Assembly (NCBI GenBank): GCA_021790555.1
Contig: JAJYGY010000009.1
Location: 1-6,226, forward strand
Length of the DNA: 6,226 nt
Direction: 5' to 3'
From: a bacterium
GTDB lineage: Bacteria > Oederibacteriota > JAJYGY01
Position 1 is the stretch's first letter. Each line of letters starts with the position of its first letter. The position numbers and the translations under genes were made by a program. The notes below the pieces were generated by a model. The model saw nothing but the letters and a program-made list of their open reading frames with translations, was not told the DNA's origin and did not search any database. Below are positions 1-4,936 of the stretch, in pieces.

Positions 1-663
1 CAGGGGGTTGAGGTGTCCGAGCTGAAGCTTCCAGCCGACATTTCCGGCTTCACGGTTTTCCAGGGGCTGGACGCGCTGATGGTGGTCAATGCGGCGCATC
101 ATCCGGTGCGCCGGGTGTTCTCCCTCGCCCATGAGTATGGTCATGTGCTGATGGATGGAAGGCGTCAGGCCGTGGTGAGCCGGGAGCGGGAAAAAGGCGA
201 TCTCTTGGAAACCAGGGCCAACGCCTTCGCGGCAGCCTTCTTGATGCCTCCGGAAGGCGTCTCCCAGTTCATCCAGAGGCAGGGAATCGCTAGCTTCGGC
301 TGGCTGGAAACCGCCAATCTGGCCTGGTACTTTGGAGTGGGTTACAAGGTCGCCGTGTACCGGCTTTGCAACCTGGGATACCTCAATAAGGCGTCCCGGG
401 ACCAGATCCTAGGGAAGGAAGCCGGGGCAAGGGACTTTTTCACGCACCTCAGGAGGGAGGCGCCGCCCGTGGATCCGGGGGCGAAAAATCTGGCGGGCCA
501 GCTCATCCAGTGGTCATTGAAGGCCCTGGTGGATGGCAAGATTTCCAGGCGGAAAGCCCTGGAACTGGCCCGCAAGGCCGGCTGGCGGGAGGGCACGTTT
601 GAAAAATACGCCGGAGACATGGGCTGGTCCCGCCCGGCGGCGGGGCTCGTGGGGCCCCGGTGA
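1..663 (+). CDS. ImmA/IrrE-family zinc metallopeptidase (5' end outside window)
   Basis: The reading frame is open from base 1 with no upstream stop, so the GTG at 13 is probably internal and the gene is cut by the window edge. The zinc-site motif HEYGH lies at 130-144, inside a conserved SLAHEYGHVLMDG stretch. About 22 residues later comes ETRANAFAAAFLMP (from about 208), whose Glu is the expected third zinc ligand; this E-x-x-AN-x-FAA-x-LMP pattern is typical of the family. The C-terminal 60 residues are charged and helical, with a GKISRRKA segment. Known ImmA and IrrE proteases cleave or inactivate XRE-type repressors, releasing mobile-element or stress genes. The missing N-terminus could hold a fused HTH domain or be only a short leader. 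The stop overlaps the next gene by 4 bp, implying co-translation with the PIN protein. The family call is firm; the target is unknown, although the XRE gene at 1287 is an obvious candidate. Confidence 0.9.
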   Translation, partial: QGVEVSELKLPADISGFTVFQGLDALMVVNAAHHPVRRVFSLAHEYGHVLMDGRRQAVVSREREKGDLLETRANAFAAAFLMPPEGVSQFIQRQGIASFGWLETANLAWYFGVGYKVAVYRLCNLGYLNKASRDQILGKEAGARDFFTHLRREAPPVDPGAKNLAGQLIQWSLKALVDGKISRRKALELARKAGWREGTFEKYAGDMGWSRPAAGLVGPR

Positions 664-1169
664 GACGCCGCCCGGCGGTGGAGACGGTGGTCTGCGACGC
701 GTGCGTGCTGATCAACCTGATCATGGTTCGGAGGCTTTCCCTACTCAACCGGCTGAAGGGCCTGCGCTTTGTGGTGGCTCCGGAGGCCCGCGCGGAAGTG
801 ACCCGGTCCCGCCAGATCAAGGAGCTTGAGAAGGCGTTTTCCAAGCGCTGGTTGCGGGAAGTGCCTTTGATCCGGGAAGGCGAAGCCGAATTGAAGGCAA
901 GGCTGTCGCGGGACCTGGACGAGGGCGAATCCGCCTCCCTGGCCCTGGCGTCCGGCCGCGGTTGGATGCTGGCCTCGGACGAGGCCGGCATCCTGGTTTC
1001 AATGTCGGAGAAGGAACTCGGCAAGGACCGGCAGATTGGGACGGTATGGCTTTTGAGGGAGGCCATCCACCAGGGCCTGCTGGGGGTCGAGGAGGCCGAC
1101 TCCATCAAGGCGGAACTCGAGCGGTGTCAGTTTGCCATGACTTTCCGGTCGTTTTCTGAACTGATCTGA
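660..1169 (+). CDS. PIN-domain-like putative ribonuclease (VapC/DUF3368-type)
   Basis: This gene encodes 169 residues from a GTG start that overlaps the stop of the peptidase gene (GTGA), a classic coupling arrangement; I see no strong ribosome binding site. The protein has the PIN-fold layout. Asp13 sits in the first strand (VVCDACVLINL), Glu46 in PEARAEV, Glu90 in DEGESASLALA, and Asp107 in MLASDEAG. These are the four acidic positions that bind the metal in PIN nucleases. The C-terminal part (about 120-169) is helical, with a G-L-L-G-V-EEAD segment like that of DUF3368-type proteins. PIN proteins of this size are usually RNA-cleaving toxins of type II toxin-antitoxin pairs. No small VapB-like antitoxin gene is visible, and the partner here is the metallopeptidase. 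The nuclease fold is well supported; a toxin role is inferred. Confidence 0.8.
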   Translation: MRRRPAVETVVCDACVLINLIMVRRLSLLNRLKGLRFVVAPEARAEVTRSRQIKELEKAFSKRWLREVPLIREGEAELKARLSRDLDEGESASLALASGRGWMLASDEAGILVSMSEKELGKDRQIGTVWLLREAIHQGLLGVEEADSIKAELERCQFAMTFRSFSELI

Positions 1170-1181
1170 ATCCCGTCGGGA

Positions 1182-1201
1182 CCGGGGCGCGTCGGCCCTG
1201 G
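1182..1201 (+). terminator. Possible weak stem-loop between PIN and XRE genes
   Basis: CCGGGGC (1182-1188) can pair with GCCCTGG (1195-1201) around a 6-base loop, giving seven pairs including one G-T. It lies 13 bp after the PIN stop and just before the next promoter, where a terminator would be expected. No T-tract follows, so it is not a convincing intrinsic terminator and may simply reflect high GC. Confidence 0.3.
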
Positions 1202-1216
1202 ATGTATAGTAAACGC

Positions 1217-1244
1217 TTGACATACGGCGCTTTAGGTGTAAAGT
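1217..1244 (+). promoter_or_regulatory. Sigma70-type promoter of the XRE gene
   Basis: A perfect -35 TTGACA (1217-1222) is followed after 16 bp by TAAAGT (1239-1244), a 4-of-6 match to the -10 consensus. The local sequence is AT-rich against a GC-rich background. Transcription would start near 1250, leaving a leader of roughly 36 nt before the GTG at 1287. It implies that the XRE gene starts its own transcript rather than being read only from the upstream pair. Confidence 0.65.
1230..1243. promoter_or_regulatory. Operator-like inverted repeat overlapping the -10
   Basis: CTTTA-GGTG-TAAAG is a perfect 5-bp inverted repeat with a 4-bp centre. It occupies the spacer and most of the -10 of the promoter in front of the XRE gene. 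XRE dimers commonly bind short palindromes of this size, and a site here would block RNA polymerase. Autorepression by the downstream HTH protein is the simplest reading, but binding is inferred from position and symmetry alone. Confidence 0.55.
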
Positions 1245-1286
1245 AATTACTGGACGACAAAGCGGAGTTCCTTCTTAGGGTGTGAC

Positions 1287-1652
1287 GTGGCGGCTTCCAA
1301 GAAACAACGCAAGGTCGGCGGGGAATTGAGGCGCATGCGGCTGGAAAAGGGCATCGGTCTTCGACGGTTGGCGGACACCATTGGAGTGACGCCTGCGTAC
1401 CTGTCCGAAGTGGAACGCGATGCCGGGTCGCCGCCGACGGAGAAAACCATCACGGCCATTGCCAGGGCCCTGGGGCGGCATCCTGACGAACTCCTGGCAT
1501 TGGCCGGCAGGGTCGCCCCTGATCTGGCGGAGATCATTCATCGCTATCCGCGCGAGCTGGGCACGTTTTTACGGGTCGTGGGAAAGCTCTCGGCCGGGGA
1601 AATAGAAGAACTGACCAAGTTTGTGGAAAGAAGGAAAAGGCCGGGCATTTAG
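1287..1652 (+). CDS. XRE-family HTH transcriptional regulator
   Basis: This gene encodes 121 residues from a GTG start, with AGGG at 1277-1280 as a modest ribosome binding site 6 nt upstream. Residues 11-72 form an XRE/Cro-type HTH: RRMRLEKGIGLRRLADTIGV gives helices 1-2, TPAYLSEVER (35-44) the recognition helix, and TITAIARALG with HPDELLALAG the closing helices. The tail (about 79-117) contains DLAEIIHRYPRELGTFLR followed by LSAGEIEELTKFVERRK. To my knowledge this tail type recurs in small XRE regulators encoded beside ImmA/IrrE peptidases. The protein is therefore a likely DNA-binding repressor, probably of its own promoter, which carries a palindrome over the -10. The usual order is XRE gene first and peptidase second; here the XRE gene lies downstream. 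The family is certain; the regulatory circuit is inferred. Confidence 0.88.
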   Translation: MAASKKQRKVGGELRRMRLEKGIGLRRLADTIGVTPAYLSEVERDAGSPPTEKTITAIARALGRHPDELLALAGRVAPDLAEIIHRYPRELGTFLRVVGKLSAGEIEELTKFVERRKRPGI

Positions 1653-1683
1653 GGGCCGGGCTTGGTGGCTGAAGTTGGAATGG

Positions 1684-1704
1684 GCCGGGTCGTTTCGTCC
1701 CGGC
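1684..1704 (+). other. Hairpin between XRE and unknown gene
   Basis: GCCGGG (1684-1689) pairs perfectly with CCCGGC (1699-1704). Two further inner C-G/G-C pairs follow a T-T mismatch and close a TTT loop. The 83-bp gap has no recognisable -35/-10 pair and no T-run after the stem. This could be a leader structure or a processing site in a shared transcript rather than a terminator. Confidence 0.4.
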
Positions 1705-1735
1705 AGGTGACATGCCATTTTCTTCCGGAGGTGCC

Positions 1736-2395
1736 ATGAGCAACGGATATGACTTGGCGGTCAGAAACATGCACGAAAAAATGAAACAGGAGGACCGGCG
1801 GGGGTGGCAGGTGCAGCCGTTTCAAGCCCCTCCAGGGATCCCGCGGCCCGATGCCCTGGCCGTTTCCTTCCACGGACTGGCCGGCATCATTCAGTCCGGA
1901 ATGGACCAGACTTATGAGGAAGACCTGGAGACGCGCGGGGAGGAATTTGAATGCGAAAGCGGGCAGCGACGGCATTACGCGGTCAAATCGAAGCGTGAGG
2001 CCCTGAGGGACATCCGGGCCATGCTGATGGAACTGGCCGGGCAAACCGGGCCCCAGCCGTGGATGACCCACGGGCAGCGCCAGAAATTTTACGAGTTTCT
2101 TTGCGATAACATAGAGCGTCTTGACAACGAAATTCGGGCCGGTGAAACCGAGCCCTTTGATCCCATGAAGGGAAGGATGTATTCGACCGTGGACAGCTAT
2201 GAAGCCGACAAGTCCGCCTACCAAGGGATGTTGGCCGACAGCGGGTTGGAGAAGGAATTCGGGCCATTCCGTGCCAAAGACCTGGACGAGGATTCAAGGG
2301 CTGAGTTGACGCGGAAAAGAAGGCTGCGGACCACGAAGGCGTTGGGGATCGTAATCCCGGGGGCATCCGATGAAAACGGGGGATCCGGTGGTTGA
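1736..2395 (+). CDS. Hypothetical protein, 219 residues, family not recognised
   Basis: I chose the ATG at 1736 because GGAGG (1727-1731) lies 4 nt upstream. An in-frame ATG at 1712 would add eight residues (MPFSSGGA) translated from the ribosome binding site itself. The product is hydrophilic and strongly charged, with no signal peptide or membrane segment, so it is probably cytoplasmic. Visible parts are an acidic stretch (EEDLETRGEEFECE, 61-74), a helical section with KSKREALRDIRAMLMELAGQ (84-103), a central helix-rich section (PWMTHGQRQKFYEFLCDNIERLDNEI, about 108-133), a basic run TRKRRLRTTK (192-201) and a Gly/Ser-rich tail. I see no catalytic motif. It follows the XRE gene by 83 bp on the same strand with no promoter of its own, so co-transcription is likely. 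The good start site and sustained coding character argue that it is a real gene. It could be an effector, an antitoxin or an element-borne accessory protein; none can be preferred. Confidence 0.75.
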   Translation: MSNGYDLAVRNMHEKMKQEDRRGWQVQPFQAPPGIPRPDALAVSFHGLAGIIQSGMDQTYEEDLETRGEEFECESGQRRHYAVKSKREALRDIRAMLMELAGQTGPQPWMTHGQRQKFYEFLCDNIERLDNEIRAGETEPFDPMKGRMYSTVDSYEADKSAYQGMLADSGLEKEFGPFRAKDLDEDSRAELTRKRRLRTTKALGIVIPGASDENGGSGG

Positions 2396-2420
2396 GTGCA
2401 CGCCTGTCCCCCTTGCCGCA

Positions 2421-2449
2421 TTGACAGCCACCGCCTTTTTCCCTACACT
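2421..2449 (+). promoter_or_regulatory. Sigma70-type promoter of purA
   Basis: A perfect -35 TTGACA (2421-2426) is separated by exactly 17 bp from TACACT (2444-2449), which matches the -10 consensus at four of six positions, including the key first T-A and last T. Predicted transcription starts near 2456, giving a leader of about 65 nt before the ATG at 2522. It marks purA as an independent transcription unit, not part of the upstream accessory genes. Confidence 0.7.
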
Positions 2450-2469
2450 TCATCGGTTTTGCTTGGGTG

Positions 2470-2487
2470 GGGGCGGGCTGCCGCCCC
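2470..2487 (+). other. GC-rich hairpin in the purA leader
   Basis: GGGGCGG (2470-2476) and CCGCCCC (2481-2487) form a perfect 7-bp stem with a GCTG tetraloop. An outer GGG (2465-2467) and CCC (2491-2493) could extend it across a small internal loop. It lies inside the predicted 5' UTR, 34 nt before the start codon. With no T-tract it is not an intrinsic terminator, and it does not resemble the purine riboswitch aptamer. A role in mRNA stability or translation is possible but unproven. Confidence 0.45.
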
Positions 2488-2521
2488 GTGCCCTCAGGAT
2501 GCATCCCGTTTCGAGGACGAT

Positions 2522-3823
2522 ATGCCGGCCTTGGTGGTGGTGGGCGCCCAGTGGGGCGACGAAGGAAAGGGGAAGATCGTGGACCTGCTGGCCGAAAAGG
2601 CCGGGGTGGTGGCCCGCTACCAGGGCGGCGCCAACGCCGGCCACGAGGTGGTGGTGGGCGGCAAGTCCTTCGTGCTGCACCTGGTTCCGGCCGGCATCCT
2701 GCACGCCGACAAGCTGTGCGTCATCGGCAACGGCGTGGTGGTCGACGCCCTGGCCCTGGCCAGGGAGATCGAGGACCTGCGCTCGCGCGGCGTGAAGGTC
2801 GACGGCAACCTCAAAATTTCCACCCTGGCGCACCTCACCTTCTCCTTCCACCGCTCGCTGGACGCCTCGCGCGAGTCCCACGGCAAGTCCAACAAGATAG
2901 GCACCACCCAGCGCGGCATCGGCCCCACCTACATGGACAAGGTGGGCCGGGTGGGCCTGCGGGCCGGCGACCTGCTTTCCCCGGCCAGGCTGCGCCAGGC
3001 CCTGGCGCAGAACCTGATGGAGAAGAACCTGCTCTTGAAGTCCGTGTACCGCTCCAAGCCCTTGAGCCCGGCCCTGGCCCTGAAGGAGGCCGCCAGCTTC
3101 CTTTCCATCCTCAAGCCCTTCCTGGCCGACACCGTGGAACTGCTGGAGACGGCCTGGCAAAAGGGCCGCAACATCCTCCTGGAAGGCGCCCAGGGCACCC
3201 TGCTGGACGTGGATTTCGGCACCTACCCCTACGTGTCGGCCTCCAACGGGTCGGCCGGAGGCGCCTGCACGGGCAGCGGCCTGGGCCCCACGCGCGTGGG
3301 CCGGGTGCTGGGAGTGTGCAAGGCCTACACCACCCGCGTGGGCGAGGGGCCCTTCCCCACGGAACTGCCTCCCACGCAGAACCAGGCCCTGCGCGAGCGC
3401 GGGGACGAGTTCGGCCGCACCACGGGCCGGGCCCGGCGCTGCGGCTGGCTGGACGCCGTGGCCCTGCGCCACGCCGCCATGGTCAACGGCATGACCGAGC
3501 TGGCCATCACCAAGCTGGACGTGCTGGACGACCTGAAGGAGATCCTGGTGGCCGACTCCTACCGGGTGAAGGGCCGCGCCATCCGGCGCTTCCCGGCCAA
3601 CCTGGAAGAGATGGAATCGGCCAGGCCCAACTACCTGAAGCTGCCGGGATGGAGGGCCAGCACGCGCAAGGCCCGTTCGCTGGCCCAGCTGCCGGCCAAC
3701 GCCCGGCGCTACCTGACGGCCATCGAACGCCTCTCCGGCGTGCCGGTCTCCATCGTCTCGGTGGGCCCGGCCCGCGACCAGACCATCTTTCTCAATACCA
3801 AGAGCAGGGATTACAGATTTTAA
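2522..3823 (+). CDS. purA: Adenylosuccinate synthetase
   Basis: PurA joins IMP and aspartate using GTP to make adenylosuccinate, the first committed step from IMP to AMP, in the cytoplasm as a homodimer. The ATG at 2522 has GAGGA (2513-2517) 4 nt upstream and gives 433 residues, against 432 in E. coli. An open extension back to 2396 is leader sequence. Key positions fall in register with E. coli numbering: QWGDEGKGK with catalytic Asp13 (10-18), NAGH with His41, the signature GIGPTYMDKVGR (132-143), EGAQG with Gln224, ATP/GTP-type TTGRARR with Arg303 and Arg305, and guanine-selecting TKLD with Lys331 and Asp333. Two oddities at the IMP site are Gln130 where Gly is usual (GTTQRGIGP) and Ser239 in place of the E. 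coli Thr. The gene has its own promoter and converges on the HDOD gene. Codon use is strongly G/C-ending, unlike the upstream block. Identification is certain. Confidence 0.98.
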   Translation: MPALVVVGAQWGDEGKGKIVDLLAEKAGVVARYQGGANAGHEVVVGGKSFVLHLVPAGILHADKLCVIGNGVVVDALALAREIEDLRSRGVKVDGNLKISTLAHLTFSFHRSLDASRESHGKSNKIGTTQRGIGPTYMDKVGRVGLRAGDLLSPARLRQALAQNLMEKNLLLKSVYRSKPLSPALALKEAASFLSILKPFLADTVELLETAWQKGRNILLEGAQGTLLDVDFGTYPYVSASNGSAGGACTGSGLGPTRVGRVLGVCKAYTTRVGEGPFPTELPPTQNQALRERGDEFGRTTGRARRCGWLDAVALRHAAMVNGMTELAITKLDVLDDLKEILVADSYRVKGRAIRRFPANLEEMESARPNYLKLPGWRASTRKARSLAQLPANARRYLTAIERLSGVPVSIVSVGPARDQTIFLNTKSRDYRF

Positions 3824-3841
3824 GGGCAGGCACGGGGGCCT

Positions 3842-4729
3842 TCAGGCCACCAGGGCGGCGGCCAGGGGGATGCTCTTGCCGAGGATCTCGGTCAGCTCGC
3901 CGTTGAGGGCGGGCAGCGACTCCACCTCCAGGCCCAGGGCGAAGAAGGACTTCACGCTGAAGCCTTCCAGGTGTCCCTCGAAGGATGCCTGGCCGTCCAG
4001 CCCGTGGCAGAGCATGGCCGAAAGGTGGGTGACGCGGGTGTAGTTGAGGTGGCCCGGTTCGCCCTCTTCCGGGTCGTGGTGGTGCAGGGCGCTTTCCACC
4101 ACCAGTTCGGGGAACTTCCAGCGCCTGAGCAGGGCCGCGCCGGAATGGGCGTGGTCGAAGCCGAAGATCTCGCGTTCCGTCTCATACAGGGGCACCTTGC
4201 GCACCACCGAGGCCCGCATGGCCCACAGCAGCCGGTCCGGCTCGGCCCAGGCCTGCAGCAGGATGCCCAGATGGTGCAGCAGCCCGCATACGTAGAAGGC
4301 GCTGCCGTTCTTCTTTTCCGCCGGGGCGAGGGTCCTGGCCCAGTGGGCCAGCAGGGAACAGGCGTTGGCCGAGCCGATGCAGTGCCGCCAGAAGGCCGTG
4401 GCGTCCAGGGTGCGGCCCACCTTGGAGAAGGTGCCCATCATGGAGCTGGCCATGGCGATGTTGCGCAGCTCGTCCAGGCCCAGGCGCCCCATGGCGGCCT
4501 CCAGCGACGAGACGCTGCGGTCGCCGTAATAATAGGCCGAGTTGGCGGCGCGCATCACCTTGGCCGAAAGCACCGGGTCTTCCCGCACCAGCCTGGCCAC
4601 CTTGATGAAATTGGCGTGCGGGCTTTCCAGCAGGCGCAGCAGGTCGTGGACATGGCCGCCCAGGGTTGGCAGGTCGTTGACATGGGCCACGAAATCGTGG
4701 GCGGCGTCGATGGGTGCCGTTGGTTGCAT
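3842..4729 (-). CDS. HDOD-domain protein (HD-related output domain)
   Basis: This is a single-domain HDOD protein of 295 residues with the ATG at 4729. No clear ribosome binding site precedes it, so the start is moderately sure. Diagnostic parts include LPTLGGHVHDLLRLLESP (20-37), the helix IKVARLVREDPVLSAKVMRAANSAYY (42-67), the Ser-Leu-Glu-Ala-Ala-x-x-x-LG segment (75-84), GLLHHLG (149-155), EREIFGFDHAHSGAALLRRWKFP (185-207) and ALHHHDPEE (214-222). HDOD domains share the HD-phosphohydrolase fold but usually lack hydrolase activity; they act in signalling, chemotaxis-like and stress pathways, probably through protein contacts. The HD-type Asp is His here (LHHLG), so hydrolysis is unlikely. 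There is no receiver, GGDEF or EAL domain, so any signal must come from a partner. The gene ends 18 bp from the purA stop, on the opposite strand, and is divergent from the lipoprotein gene. The family is clear; the pathway is unknown. Confidence 0.92.
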   Translation of the reverse strand: MQPTAPIDAAHDFVAHVNDLPTLGGHVHDLLRLLESPHANFIKVARLVREDPVLSAKVMRAANSAYYYGDRSVSSLEAAMGRLGLDELRNIAMASSMMGTFSKVGRTLDATAFWRHCIGSANACSLLAHWARTLAPAEKKNGSAFYVCGLLHHLGILLQAWAEPDRLLWAMRASVVRKVPLYETEREIFGFDHAHSGAALLRRWKFPELVVESALHHHDPEEGEPGHLNYTRVTHLSAMLCHGLDGQASFEGHLEGFSVKSFFALGLEVESLPALNGELTEILGKSIPLAAALVA

Positions 4730-4800
4730 GCGCGATGCTGCCAGAAAATGGTTCCGGACCCGGCGGACGGCTGGAGGAACGAACGGGCCCCTGTTTAAAT

Positions 4801-4828
4801 TTGCTTAAAAGTTTTCTGATTATACAAT
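4801..4828 (+). promoter_or_regulatory. Candidate promoter of the lipoprotein gene
   Basis: TACAAT (4823-4828) matches the -10 consensus at five of six positions and lies 16 bp after TTGCTT (4801-4806), a half match to the -35. It overlaps the minus-strand TATAAT, so the two divergent promoters would compete for the same DNA. The start codon at 4937 is about 100 nt from the predicted transcription start. The rest of the 4730-4936 spacer shows no ORF or clear repeat. Confidence 0.4.
4819..4824 (-). promoter_or_regulatory. Candidate -10 for the HDOD gene
   Basis: Read on the minus strand this is a perfect TATAAT, in an AT-rich patch about 90 bp upstream of the HDOD start codon. Nothing resembling TTGACA sits 16-18 bp further upstream, so recognition may need an activator or another sigma factor. 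The predicted leader is roughly 80 nt. Confidence 0.5.
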
Positions 4829-4936
4829 GTCCTCGAATTCCGTGGTTTCGAAATCCGGATCAAAAACGCACAAAAGGTTCAAAATAGTCACCGGTTGATT
4901 ATCATCCTTTTCCACGGGCGTTTCTGGGCTGATTCC

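Noticed and set aside
503..1108. Minus-strand open frame (201 codons) across the peptidase/PIN junction
   Set aside because: Ser/Arg/Pro-rich, no start signal, and antisense to two recognised genes.
1639..1690. Three copies of GGCCGGG (1639, 1654, 1683) as a possible repeat array
   Set aside because: Spacing is irregular, one copy is coding, and a 7-bp GC-only word is expected to recur in DNA of this composition.
2396..2521. N-terminal extension of PurA from the GTG at 2396
   Set aside because: It would add 42 residues without family support, contains the promoter and hairpin, and the ATG at 2522 has a ribosome binding site and gives exact E. coli register.
2450..3472. Long minus-strand open frame (340 codons) opposite purA
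   Set aside because: It lies antisense to a certain purA gene, and its product is a Gly/Ala/Gln/His-rich low-complexity string. High GC3 of purA removes stops from the opposite frame.
2467..3906. Long plus-strand frame (479 codons) overlapping purA
   Set aside because: It runs in a shifted frame through purA, with Arg/Gly/Pro-rich product and no recognisable domain; a GC artefact.
3971..4798. Plus-strand open frame (275 codons) opposite the HDOD gene
   Set aside because: The minus strand encodes a clear HDOD domain; the opposite frame is low-complexity and has no motif.
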